Of a DNA stretch of 64,000 nt, positions 46,090-54,546 are shown in pieces (position 1 is the first letter of the stretch; every line of letters begins with the position of its first letter). Position numbers and translations under genes: made by a program. The notes below the pieces were generated by a model, which had not been told where the DNA came from, did not search any database, and was given only the letters and a program-made list of their open reading frames with translations. The stretch comes from JADHUC01 sp964623055 (lineage in GTDB: Bacteria > Planctomycetota > Planctomycetia > Pirellulales > Pirellulaceae). The stretch is taken from contig CAZURK010000002.1 of the NCBI GenBank assembly GCA_964623055.1, positions 62,001-126,000 on the forward strand, written 5' to 3'.

Positions 46090-46255
46090 GGCTATTTGCC
46101 CGCCACTATCATTTCGTCTGTCGTAGCCGTCTCTTCACAGCGGATGGCAACGGGAAAACCAGTTCGTGATGCCGACAGCCCGGTTCAAGACCGCTGTCCG
46201 CGGCTTGTGCCGCATCACATCTTTCTAGCCGTTAGGAATTCGACGGAGGGGTTCT

Positions 46256-46735
46256 TCATTTGTCGGATTTGGCTTTCCTCTTGGGCTGATGCAGATCATT
46301 CTTAAGCTTGTCGAGGCGGGGAAGGAAGTCCGCGTACTGTTTCTCGCTCAGCACATCCTTCAGCGGCTCTGGCTTGCGGAGCAGAGAGGGCGCAGTATGC
46401 ATAAACGCCTTCTTCTCCTTCCGCACGCGAGCCAACTCTTTGCGATCCCTCTTCTCCTTGAGTGCACGGATACGGTCTACAAATTCAAGGACCTTCTCGT
46501 GATTCCGGCTGTACCATGTTCGCCAGTCCTTTTGAGCCTTTGATGCCACGTCCCGGCACAAGGATAGCGTTTCCTCAGGAAGGTCCATCTTCTGCAACAA
46601 CTCGTAGACCAGAACCGGGTGACCGTCCAAAGGGCCGTGCTTTTTGCGATCCTGCTTCAGTGGCGTGCCGAGAGTAGACGTCGCCCAGAACGCCAGACAA
46701 CAGCCGACGAAAAGTAGGTGTATGAGTCGAACCAT
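46256..46735 (-). CDS. Small secreted or periplasmic helical protein of unknown function
   Basis: 159 residues. ATG 46735 is preferred (AGGAG with 5-nt spacing); ATG 46738 directly precedes it. Signal peptide MVRLIHLLFVGCCLAFWATSTLG, then a highly charged, helical body (VASKAQKDWRTWYSRNHEKV, RIRALKEKRDRKELARVRKE) ending in a basic tail. The composition recalls Spy/CpxP-like or heavy-metal-sensor-like periplasmic proteins, but no diagnostic motif is visible. Codons upstream to 46861 belong to a repeat, not to this gene. It is downstream of, and co-directional with, the deacetylase gene. Confidence 0.6.
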   Translation of the reverse strand: MVRLIHLLFVGCCLAFWATSTLGTPLKQDRKKHGPLDGHPVLVYELLQKMDLPEETLSLCRDVASKAQKDWRTWYSRNHEKVLEFVDRIRALKEKRDRKELARVRKEKKAFMHTAPSLLRKPEPLKDVLSEKQYADFLPRLDKLKNDLHQPKRKAKSDK

Positions 46736-46782
46736 CATATCTCCTTCAACTACTACAGTAGGACAAGAGGAGCTTTCTTCAA

Positions 46783-46850
46783 GGCTCCTGCGGGAGCCCG
46801 GGCAACCTGGTTGCGGGCCGGTCTCCTGACCGGCTCGCCCGCAGGTCTCC
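46783..46850. repeat. Cluster of three small palindromes
   Basis: GCTCCTGCGGGAGC, GCAACCTGGTTGC and CCGGTCTCCTGACCGG follow one another between the deacetylase gene stop and the small secreted gene. It is probably another copy of a dispersed planctomycete repeat and could act as a stem-loop between the two co-directional genes. Confidence 0.75.
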
Positions 46851-46857
46851 CTCGTAC

Positions 46858-49362
46858 TCACCGTTGATAGCGAATATCCTCAAGACGCTGCCTGCTTTCG
46901 GCATCGACGATACGGAACATCGGGCCTGCGTGTTCTGGCGAGAATCTCTGATTGACCGGCGGTTCGTACGCAACGAGTAGCTCGTTGTCTCCGATCTTCA
47001 GCAAGCACGTGTCCCCGATTCGGTGCCCATTGAGCCAGACAGTGGGCACGGTGCTGGTGTTGCGGAGAAAACGAACCCGCCGTTCATCCGGCGAGTGAAC
47101 ACGGCTGCGAAGCAGGTAGATGCAGGGGGCTAGACCGTGGTTGTCCCATCGGCCGCGCACCGGGACGACCTCCGCGCTCAGTGAACGGGCCATCGTCGCG
47201 TCGACCTTCTCGAAGTTGAGCTTTCTCCCATCTGATGCAGCCCATCCCCTCTCGAGCATCGCCTTGAGGTTTCGCGTCTCCAAGTCGATCTCGGCCCGCG
47301 GGATGGGGCCGAGCACCGTGAAGCCCTGCTGAGGATAAGAGGGAGCATCCAGTGAACCTGTCTCGCGCGTCGTGAAATAGATGCGCCCCGCCGTGCCATC
47401 GTGATTGAAGTCGACCTGGGCGGCGAAAAGACGGTCGCCTGCCCGATACCTCGCATCCTCGCGTTTCTCCCGGAGTTCTACGCGGTCTGAGAAAGGACTT
47501 GCTGAGGTTAATGCCGTCGCAGGGCGGCGGACTACGCCGGGGCTGTACCTCAAAGGAAGTCGATAGGCCACTCGTTGGATTTCAATCGAAGACGTGCCCG
47601 CGTTCTCCAGCCGCAAAGTCAATGCCTTCTCATCGCACTTGAGTGCGCCGCGAATCGCTGGAAAGTCGGCTGACGCCGACAGTTCGCCAGTTGCGGTTGC
47701 GACGTGATCAATCCGTTCCGGCAGGCTCGCCGCCACCGGATGGATGTGAAATCGAACGATTCCCGCGGGCGCTTCCGTTCGACTGATTCTCGCGCCGGAG
47801 CATTCGATCGATTTGACGGTGTCTGGTTGAACGTCGGTAATCTCGAATGTCAGCGGAATCGGATCGTTCAGATCCAGGAGGCTGGGCCGCCGATAATCGT
47901 ATCGGAGTATCGCGCCGTCGACTTCGGCTTTGCCTTGGGCGGCGCGGCATTGGGCACGATAGGCGCCATACTCGTTCTGATTGCAGTACCACCATTCGGG
48001 TCGCTTGCCGTATCGATCCAGGTCCGCCTTGAAGCCCGACCATTCTTCCGGCGTGTCGTACCAGCTATGCATGCTGTACGTGATGGCCGGGTTGTCGTTG
48101 TGCAGATCCTCGTCGGCAAGAAACGCAGTGAACGCATGGTCGATTGGCCGACCGTCGGGAGGCAGCAGCCCCGCAACGCCCCAAGGCCAACAGCCATCTT
48201 CGGAGAACCGATGGTTGGCGACCTGTAAATATCCGGCGCGAGCGAGCGCCGTGGCAATGTCGCGTTGGGCGTCTGCGCATTGGATTGTGTTGCGGTAATT
48301 GCAGAAGCTGAAGGCGTAAGCGTTGACCAGAGTATCAAAGGCAGCTTCCAGCGCGATCCGGCATCCCAACACTTCCTCGAACATCCGATTGCGATTCTGA
48401 TAACTCATCATCGGATGCGTCAACGAATGCCCGCCAATCGTTGTTCCACCGCTCGTCAACAACTCTCCCATTTCACTCACAGAGCGCTCGGCCAGAATCC
48501 CGTAGTCCTTGCCGTAGAAGTTTCGTTTTGGATCATTCAGGAAGAATGTGCCGCGATGGCCATGCTCCAACAGCACGGCCCGCGTTTTCAGGTTCGTCCA
48601 CGTGTTGTCGTCCCAGCGGCTCGTAATGGCCCATTCCGCTCCATCGTACAGGGGCAATGGGCGAATCTGCGCGAGCTGCGCGTCCTGAGGTGTCGCCAAC
48701 TTGACCGTGATCGTCTGTGGCTGAAGTTCCAGAAGGTCGGCGAACTGGGCTTTGTGTTTGGTCGTCTCGGGTGACTCCTCCTCCGGGCCGACCGCTCGGA
48801 ATTTCGCCGTCACTCGGACCGGCTGTCCGGCGCGCACATCGACTGTTTGCCGCAATTGGGCTCCGTGCCACACTGCCACGCATACGCGGCCGCTGGCCGC
48901 AGTGCTTCCATCGCGGCTGATGGCCTCGGGCGAAACCGGGCCCGAAAACCGCCACCCGCGCGGCACGTCGTCCGCCTGCAAATCCTCCAGGTCTGCATTC
49001 ACCAGTTCGGCCCCGCTGACCTGAATCTGATCGACCCAGACCAAGCGCACATCATCGTCGCTCTGTTTGCGATAGTATTCTCCTTGAAAGTTGATCTGAA
49101 GCTTGCCGTCTCGTTCAGGTACGACCTCGATCCAGATCTCTCGCCAAGCCTCTCGTGCGCGGGCCTGGGCTGTTGCTCCGGTGTCGGCCATCCCCTCGCC
49201 TCGCCAGCCAACGTCTAAGATCTGTGCGCCTGGATTGGCGCGAATATCTCGCACGTCGAACGCTCCGTCAACGCTGTAAACGTCAATCCGACCGAAACGT
49301 GCAGTCGGAGCAGCCGATGCGTTGGAGACGACGACAAGCAGGAGCGCAACGGGACAGATCAT
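46858..49362 (-). CDS. Secreted polysaccharide-deacetylase (NodB-like) domain protein with accessory beta domains
   Basis: 834 residues with signal peptide MICPVALLLVVVSNASAA. An N-terminal beta-sandwich (about 25-190: GEGMADTGATAQARAREAWR, VPRGWRFSG) resembles carbohydrate-binding modules. The NodB-like core at about 240-430 carries TSRWDDNTW (acidic pair), GHRGTFFLND, and GGHSLTHPMMS (metal-binding His pair), then ITYSMHSWYDTPEEW. C-terminal strands and IRGxLKCDEKALTLRLENAG complete the protein. It predicts metal-dependent removal of N- or O-acetyl groups from a glycan outside the cytoplasm. Confidence 0.75.
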   Translation of the reverse strand: MICPVALLLVVVSNASAAPTARFGRIDVYSVDGAFDVRDIRANPGAQILDVGWRGEGMADTGATAQARAREAWREIWIEVVPERDGKLQINFQGEYYRKQSDDDVRLVWVDQIQVSGAELVNADLEDLQADDVPRGWRFSGPVSPEAISRDGSTAASGRVCVAVWHGAQLRQTVDVRAGQPVRVTAKFRAVGPEEESPETTKHKAQFADLLELQPQTITVKLATPQDAQLAQIRPLPLYDGAEWAITSRWDDNTWTNLKTRAVLLEHGHRGTFFLNDPKRNFYGKDYGILAERSVSEMGELLTSGGTTIGGHSLTHPMMSYQNRNRMFEEVLGCRIALEAAFDTLVNAYAFSFCNYRNTIQCADAQRDIATALARAGYLQVANHRFSEDGCWPWGVAGLLPPDGRPIDHAFTAFLADEDLHNDNPAITYSMHSWYDTPEEWSGFKADLDRYGKRPEWWYCNQNEYGAYRAQCRAAQGKAEVDGAILRYDYRRPSLLDLNDPIPLTFEITDVQPDTVKSIECSGARISRTEAPAGIVRFHIHPVAASLPERIDHVATATGELSASADFPAIRGALKCDEKALTLRLENAGTSSIEIQRVAYRLPLRYSPGVVRRPATALTSASPFSDRVELREKREDARYRAGDRLFAAQVDFNHDGTAGRIYFTTRETGSLDAPSYPQQGFTVLGPIPRAEIDLETRNLKAMLERGWAASDGRKLNFEKVDATMARSLSAEVVPVRGRWDNHGLAPCIYLLRSRVHSPDERRVRFLRNTSTVPTVWLNGHRIGDTCLLKIGDNELLVAYEPPVNQRFSPEHAGPMFRIVDAESRQRLEDIRYQR

Positions 49363-49405
49363 GGGCTTACCTTTCGGATTGGTGCTTCAGGCCACTGAAC
49401 TCCAC

Positions 49406-49472
49406 ATGATTTTGCCCAACAATCATTTTGCCCGAAGAGAAATAAAGCAAAATCATCTTTGGGCAGAATCAT
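49406..49472. repeat. ATGATTTTGCCC-type palindromic repeat
   Basis: ATGATTTTGCCCAA (49406-49419) and TTGGGCAGAATCAT (49459-49472) are imperfect inverse copies. Internal partial copies (ATCATTTTGCCC and GCAAAATCAT) lie between. It sits in the 325-bp divergent gap between the deacetylase and sigma factor genes. No promoter for the sigma gene was identified. Confidence 0.78.
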
Positions 49473-49687
49473 ATGCAACTGTCGGGGCGACTGAGCTGTC
49501 CAAATAGACTTGCGATGATTCTAGACGCCCTCGCGGCTCGTTTCAAATCCGAGGGACCGTGGCTCCTCCGCAAGTCGTGGATCCTCGAGGCCAGAATTCG
49601 CGGGGTGCGGGAATTGAGTCCCTCGGGGAAACATGTTAAGACCCGTCAATCGGAACGCCTTGCCATTGCACGAGCCTTGTCGCTACC

Positions 49688-50290
49688 ATGCCCGACGCGC
49701 AAACATCCAATTCGGACTCAACGTCCCCTAGCTTGTTGCAGCAAGTCGCTCGGCAGGATCACCAAGCCTGGCAGCGGCTGACGCGGCTCTATGGGCCGCT
49801 CGTCTTTCACTGGTGTCGACGCGCGAAATTGGATCCGCACGACGCGGCCGATGTGCTGCAGGAAGTCTTCGCCGCCGTCGCTCGGGCTATTGATACGTTC
49901 GATCCGGGACCGAATTCCACATTCCGAGGCTGGCTCTGGACGATCACGCGCAACAAAGTACGCGACTTCTACCGACATGAAAGTCGCAGACCCCGGGCCG
50001 TTGGCGGGACATCCGGCTGGGAGCGACTGGCTGCCGTCCCGGACTCACCCTCTGCAGCCTCTGACGCATTCACCGATCCGAAAGAACTGAACGCACTGTT
50101 TCGACGCGGGCTGGAGATCGTGCGGAGCGAATTCGAGGACCGAACCTGGCAGATCTTCTGGCGAACCGCCGTGCAGGAGGAGCCGCCTGCGCTGGTCGCC
50201 GAAGAGTTTGGCATCACACCCAACGCCGTACGACTGGCCAAGTCACGGGTGCTGCGGCGTTTGCGACAGGAACTGGGAGATCTCGAGTAG
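49688..50290 (+). CDS. ECF-type RNA polymerase sigma factor
   Basis: 200 residues. Region 2: WQRLTRLYGPLVFHWCRRAKLD, DAADVLQEVFAAVARAIDTFD, FRGWLWTITRNKVRDFYR (sigma-2 core and -10 recognition helix). Region 4: IFWRTAVQEEPPALVAEEFGITPNAVRLAKSRVLRRLRQEL (helix-turn-helix for -35 recognition). It belongs to the planctomycete ECF type that is paired with a Ser/Thr kinase. The neighbour that starts about 100 bp downstream is exactly such a kinase, with a zinc-finger-like head, so signal transfer between the two is likely. Confidence 0.9.
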   Translation: MPDAQTSNSDSTSPSLLQQVARQDHQAWQRLTRLYGPLVFHWCRRAKLDPHDAADVLQEVFAAVARAIDTFDPGPNSTFRGWLWTITRNKVRDFYRHESRRPRAVGGTSGWERLAAVPDSPSAASDAFTDPKELNALFRRGLEIVRSEFEDRTWQIFWRTAVQEEPPALVAEEFGITPNAVRLAKSRVLRRLRQELGDLE

Positions 50291-50387
50291 GGTAGCCCGA
50301 AGAAAATGCTGTTGCGGTCGAACGTTATACCTTATGGAGGCTGCTCGCCGTAATGGCCGCTGTTCAGGTACTCAATGGAGTGAACCA

Positions 50388-53300
50388 ATGATTCAAACGG
50401 ACTGCATCGAACGCGAGGATCTCAAAGCATGGTGCCTGGGTTCGCTTCCTGGCGAGCGATCGGATCAGATCCTGACGCACTTAAACGACTGTCCCCGTTG
50501 CGCGGATACGGTGGCGGAATTCGACGGAACTTCAGATTCGCTGCTAGCATCCCTCAAGGGCAATCCTCCAGACGAGGGAGTGCAATCGAAGGTGTTGGAC
50601 GATGCCCTGCGGCAGGTCAGCCAACAGGTATCGCCCGTTGATGGGCGGCATCCCACCACCGGCAAACGCGAGCCAAGGGTGGTCGAGCGCATTCGCGACT
50701 ACGAATTGAAGGAACAGTTGGGTTGCGGCGGCATGGGCACCGTGTATCGAGCAGTGCACACGCGTCTCGATCGAGTTGTGGCGATCAAGCTGTTGCCCGT
50801 TCGGCGTCTGCTGGACGATGGAGCTGTCGCGCGGTTCGAGCGTGAAATGAAAACGATCGGGCGTCTTGATCATCCCGCGATCGTCAAGGCGACAGACGCA
50901 GGCGAAGCTCACGGCACACCCTTCCTGGTGATGGAGTTTGTGGACGGCATAGATCTGTCTCGACTCGTTCGATTGGTCGGTCCGCTGAAAGCCGCCGATG
51001 CGTGTGAAATTATCCGCCAAGCCGCTGTGGCGTTGGACTACGCACACCAGCAGGGATTCGTACACCGCGACGTCAAACCATCCAACCTGATGCTGACCAG
51101 GGGAGATAGGCTGAAGGCCGTAGACCGTAGGCTGAAGGAAGAAGCGCAGAGCCCGCCAGCGGCATCCTCCCCTCCTCCTACGGCCTCCAGCCTACAGTCT
51201 TCAGCCCTACCTTCTTCCGTCAAGATTCTCGACCTGGGACTGGCCCTTTTTGGTGCGGCGGGCGAGGCGGCTGACGATTTGACCACGGTTGGCCAGCTTA
51301 TGGGAACGTTGGACTACATGGCGCCGGAGCAGGCCGACAACAGCCATCGCGTCGATGCTCGCGCAGATGTGTACAGTCTCGGAGCGGCGTTGTTCAAACT
51401 GCTAACGGCACGCGCACCATTCGACGCGCCGGGACGCACGACTCCGTTGGCAAAGATCAAAGCGTTGGCAACACTGGACGCCCCGGAACTTTCCGAACAT
51501 CACAGTGACTTACCCGCTGGATTGCCAGTAGTAGTCAATCGAATGCTCGCGCGCGATCCCGAGTCACGTCCGGGAACGGCTGCCGAGGTGGCTGACCTGC
51601 TGAAACCGTTTTCCACAGGACACGCTCTGACATCCCTGGCCGAACGAGGTATGCAGTTGGCCAATGACGAGGATGAAGCCGTTCAGCGACTTCCATTGGC
51701 GGCGGCGTCCTTCCACAAGCGAGGCGTTGCTGACGACGTGCCACCGCGCTTTGCCGACGGGCACGGCCGATCGTTCAATTGGCGAGCTGCTCTCGTGGGC
51801 GCATGCGCCGCTGCCGTCTTTCTGCTGGCTGGAATCGCGATCTGGATCGCCACAGACAAGGGAAAGCTGGTCATCGAATGCGCGGATACCAACGTCCCGA
51901 TCACTATCCGTCGCGGCGACGAGGTCTACGGCGACTTTGAACTGCACCAAGGCCCCAACGAATTCAAATTGCGCAGCGGCAGATACGAGATCGTCGTTCC
52001 CGAACAGGCTACTCACTTGAAAGTCGATCGCCAAAGGGTAGTTTTGGAACGTGGCGATCGCATCATCGCCAAGATCGAGCGATTGGGGGCGACGGCTTCA
52101 GCGAACAAGCCGCCCGATCCCCCAAAGCCGCCTCGCCCCGGTGAACCAACCACCGAACCTCGCAATATTTCCGTCAATGCTCAAGGCGAATCCACGATCG
52201 ACGGTCGCACATTCGCCGACTGGCGACGGATCGTTGAACTGGAGCCCAGCGCTCAGGCCTTAGTACCCGCAGTCGAGGCCATGTGTGCACTCGGCCGAAA
52301 GGAGCATCCCGCCGAAACGATGAACTCGATCATTGATGTCTCGTCGCGTTATACGATTTGGGGCGAGCATTCCGAGTCGGTGCCCGGGCTAGAAGAACTC
52401 TTCCGTACTCTGGCTGTGGAGATCGATAGGTTTGATGATGCTGAAGCAACTGCGGTCCTGGCGGACCGCATTCGCCGAGGATCGGCGAAACAGCGGGCGG
52501 CCGCCATCCAACTGCTATACATCGTGTCGGCATACTATTCCCCTGACCGCATGGATACCTATGGGCCCTCGGTCGTATTTGACGAGGTCATCAGAGAAGC
52601 GCTCATCGCGTCGTGGAGTGAGCCTCTTCCCCGATTCCACAAAGCTCTGATTTCCTCCTACCTGATTGCACATGCCAACGCTCCCGGCGCTTCCACAGAC
52701 GAGCGATACCTCCGTTGGCTGTGGCAGGTCGTCGATGAACCATTCGATCTGGACGATGATGGCAACACAAAGGATGACGTCATTTGCGCCCTGTCTACCT
52801 TGTCGAAACTCACGCCTGACGACAAGCGGATCGCAGAGGGTCTATTCGAAGGATTGGAAAGTAAGATCAATGGCGGCCCGACGTTCGACAGTGCCTACAC
52901 TGTCTACGGTCACCTGGACAGACTCGGATCACGACTTGCCGCGTACAACGACCGTCTTACTTCTCTGCTCGAAAAGACCGGGCGGACAAGCGGTGTTTGC
53001 CTTGGCATCAACACCGCGAGCTTTCCTCCCTTCGGCAGTTCCGGCAGTTCCTCGCCGCCGCGGCCTCGTTGGTTGTTCAGCCATCGAATATGCCTGGTCG
53101 AAGTACTAGGAAGCCTTGGCAGCGACGCGGCGTCAAGCGTGGAAGTAATTCAAGAGTTGATCGCCACCGTCGACGCCAAGGATTGGCCTTCGCCCGAAGA
53201 GATGGACAGTCGGCTTGACAAGAGTCACCAGTTGAAGAACTATCGCCACGAGTTGGAGAACTATAGCCACTCAAGCTCCAGATCGTACACTCATCAACAG

Positions 53301-53483
53301 CACGTGCAACAGCATGAGCCTCGCCAGTTCGTGGAATCCGCCCTGCAAGCCCTGTATCGCATCACCGGCCAGAAACCTGACATGAAGCGGTTTCAGAATC
53401 GGGAGGGCGAGGCTCCCGCCGAGCCGAAACCAGTGGATAACACGGCTCCGCAGCAGCTTCGCCCTCCCAACAGTGATTATTGA
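50388..53483 (+). CDS. Membrane Ser/Thr protein kinase with zinc-finger-like head and HEAT-like extracytoplasmic tail
   Basis: 1031 residues from ATG 50388 (GGAG 7 nt upstream). The head (CIEREDLKAWCLGSL, HLNDCPRCADTV) is an anti-sigma-like zinc finger. Kinase domain about 104-390: LGCGGMGTVYRA, VAIKLLP (Lys), FVHRDVKPSNLML (catalytic loop), ILDLGLALF (DLG instead of DFG), GTLDYMAPEQ. Between the catalytic loop and DLG, about 40 extra residues (238-277) come from an in-frame palindromic repeat. One membrane helix (about 464-487: AALVGACAAAVFLLAGIAIWI) is followed by a PEGA-like domain and a HEAT-like region ending ALQALYRITGQKPD. The last 30 residues (REGEAPAEP...) are encoded by a second repeat that also supplies the stop codon. 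Confidence 0.9.
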   Translation: MIQTDCIEREDLKAWCLGSLPGERSDQILTHLNDCPRCADTVAEFDGTSDSLLASLKGNPPDEGVQSKVLDDALRQVSQQVSPVDGRHPTTGKREPRVVERIRDYELKEQLGCGGMGTVYRAVHTRLDRVVAIKLLPVRRLLDDGAVARFEREMKTIGRLDHPAIVKATDAGEAHGTPFLVMEFVDGIDLSRLVRLVGPLKAADACEIIRQAAVALDYAHQQGFVHRDVKPSNLMLTRGDRLKAVDRRLKEEAQSPPAASSPPPTASSLQSSALPSSVKILDLGLALFGAAGEAADDLTTVGQLMGTLDYMAPEQADNSHRVDARADVYSLGAALFKLLTARAPFDAPGRTTPLAKIKALATLDAPELSEHHSDLPAGLPVVVNRMLARDPESRPGTAAEVADLLKPFSTGHALTSLAERGMQLANDEDEAVQRLPLAAASFHKRGVADDVPPRFADGHGRSFNWRAALVGACAAAVFLLAGIAIWIATDKGKLVIECADTNVPITIRRGDEVYGDFELHQGPNEFKLRSGRYEIVVPEQATHLKVDRQRVVLERGDRIIAKIERLGATASANKPPDPPKPPRPGEPTTEPRNISVNAQGESTIDGRTFADWRRIVELEPSAQALVPAVEAMCALGRKEHPAETMNSIIDVSSRYTIWGEHSESVPGLEELFRTLAVEIDRFDDAEATAVLADRIRRGSAKQRAAAIQLLYIVSAYYSPDRMDTYGPSVVFDEVIREALIASWSEPLPRFHKALISSYLIAHANAPGASTDERYLRWLWQVVDEPFDLDDDGNTKDDVICALSTLSKLTPDDKRIAEGLFEGLESKINGGPTFDSAYTVYGHLDRLGSRLAAYNDRLTSLLEKTGRTSGVCLGINTASFPPFGSSGSSSPPRPRWLFSHRICLVEVLGSLGSDAASSVEVIQELIATVDAKDWPSPEEMDSRLDKSHQLKNYRHELENYSHSSSRSYTHQQHVQQHEPRQFVESALQALYRITGQKPDMKRFQNREGEAPAEPKPVDNTAPQQLRPPNSDY
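51101..51218. repeat. In-frame palindromic repeat inside the kinase catalytic domain
   Basis: Left arm 51101-51144 (GGCTGAAGGCCGTAGACC...) and right arm 51171-51218 (...CCTCCAGCCTACAGTCTTC) are imperfect reverse complements around a C-rich centre. The units match the repeat at 25-56. Removing it restores normal kinase spacing between NLML and VKILDLG. Confidence 0.85.
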
Positions 53484-53495
53484 AACCGCTTCATG
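53381..53495. repeat. Nested palindrome spanning the kinase stop codon
   Basis: The outer 15-bp arms CATGAAGCGGTTTCA (53381-53395) and its exact reverse complement (53481-53495) enclose an inner imperfect repeat of the GGGAGGGCGA family (53401-53425 and 53444-53468). The stop TGA (53481-53483) lies in the outer right arm. No T-tract follows, but it may act as a 3-prime stem. Confidence 0.88.
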
Positions 53496-54120
53496 ACGGC
53501 TCTCGAGAGCAATATTCCTTCCGTGGAACAGGTGGAATAGGCTCTCTTCACCATGCCAACTACCGTGGCCAAACACAACAACAGTGCCACCCTCCCGCAT
53601 CGCCACTATCAGATGCACATACCCGGATGCCGAGAGAGCGACTGGCACAACTGTGCCGAAAGCTATTGCTTGGTCGGCGCCGCGCCTCAAAGGCGATGCC
53701 TGAAACCCTCGAAAAGTGTTATTTCACGCTATTTCATTTCCCTCAAAGGTGCGGTACGATGTGGGGTGGGCTGTCCAGTCTGCCCCGAGTTCGGGGAAGG
53801 ATCTGAAGTTCATCCTGCATGACTAATCCGAGATAGTCAGCCTAATCGGAACCAGCAGTGCCAGTATCGCGCTTGCAGGTTCGGGGAATGCCCGGAATCA
53901 TCGTACCGTGATGTCATCAGTCTTGGTGTCCACTTTCAGCCCGCGTGGCCGCGGTGGATTCGCCTGAACCTATTGACGGTCCCCCAGGGCCAAGGGGTCC
54001 TGCGGCTGGTGAGTCACAGCTAGGTTACTTCCGCAGCGTCTACGATCGTCGCGTACTACTTTCGCTCTGGGGGTTAGCCGGGCTAGGCATGCCATGATCG
54101 AGTCGTGCAACTGTCTGACA
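53496..54120. other. Intergenic region, no supported gene
   Basis: About 625 bp with only low-quality short frames, such as a possible 89-codon frame from ATG 53553 that has no Shine-Dalgarno or recognisable domain. CCCGAGTTCGGGGAAGG near 53789 contains a short palindrome, CCCGAGTTCGGG, and GTTCGGGGAA recurs near 53879. I saw no integrase, tRNA end or flanking direct repeat that would mark an attachment site. Confidence 0.4.
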
Positions 54121-54124
54121 TTTC

Positions 54125-54165
54125 TTGACAATGGACTTGAAAAGTATTTACCTAACGCGTAAACT
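54125..54165 (+). promoter_or_regulatory. Promoter and candidate operator of the toxin module
   Basis: TTGAAA (54137-54142), a 17-bp spacer and TAAACT (54160-54165) make a plausible sigma-70 promoter; TTGACA (54125-54130) with TTACCT (54148-54153) is an alternative. The palindrome TTTAC-N7-GTAAA (54147-54151 and 54159-54163) overlaps the spacer and -10, where an HTH antitoxin would bind for autorepression. Confidence 0.5.
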
Positions 54166-54188
54166 ATTTTTAGGATCAAGTCGATATC

Positions 54189-54524
54189 ATGGATGTGTCA
54201 TTCTCAAGAACGAAGCTCGCGAAGATTTGTAACTCCGAAAAGAAACTCCGCGGCGAATACGGACCTCGAATGGCTTCGCTGATTCAGCAACGGCTGGCTG
54301 AGTTACGCGCCGTCGACACCCTTGCGGACATGCGAAGTCTGCCCGCCGCGAGATGTCACGAGTTGAAAGGGAATCTAGCGGGCCACATTGCCGTTGACTT
54401 GGTACATCCTGATCGCTTGGTCTTTAAACCTGACCATGATCCAGTTCCCTGCAAGGACGACGGAGGGATGAACTGGGACCAGATCACGGCCATCGTCGTC
54501 GTTGGTATTGGTGATTATCATTGA
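54189..54524 (+). CDS. HigB/RelE-like toxin
   Basis: 111 residues. It is a RelE/ParE superfamily protein of the HigB type: a helical start (FSRTKLAKICNSEKKLRGEYG), LADMRSLPAARCHELKGNLAGHIAVDLVHPDRLVF and a C-terminal strand ITAIVVVGIGDYH. Toxins of this class are ribosome-dependent mRNA endonucleases. It precedes the HTH gene by 22 bp, giving the toxin-first order typical of higBA. The start codon lies 24 bp after the proposed -10 element. No distinct Shine-Dalgarno is seen beyond AGGA at 54172. Confidence 0.85.
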   Translation: MDVSFSRTKLAKICNSEKKLRGEYGPRMASLIQQRLAELRAVDTLADMRSLPAARCHELKGNLAGHIAVDLVHPDRLVFKPDHDPVPCKDDGGMNWDQITAIVVVGIGDYH

Positions 54525-54546
54525 TCGCCACGAAAGGACTGCCCCG

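Noticed and set aside
50208..50387. N-terminal extension of the kinase
   Set aside because: It overlaps the sigma factor and reads cysteine-rich noise; ATG 50388 has GGAG at good spacing and matches the zinc-finger start.
53553..53822. 89-codon frame after the kinase
   Set aside because: The composition is not protein-like, no ribosome-binding site is seen, and no family was recognised.
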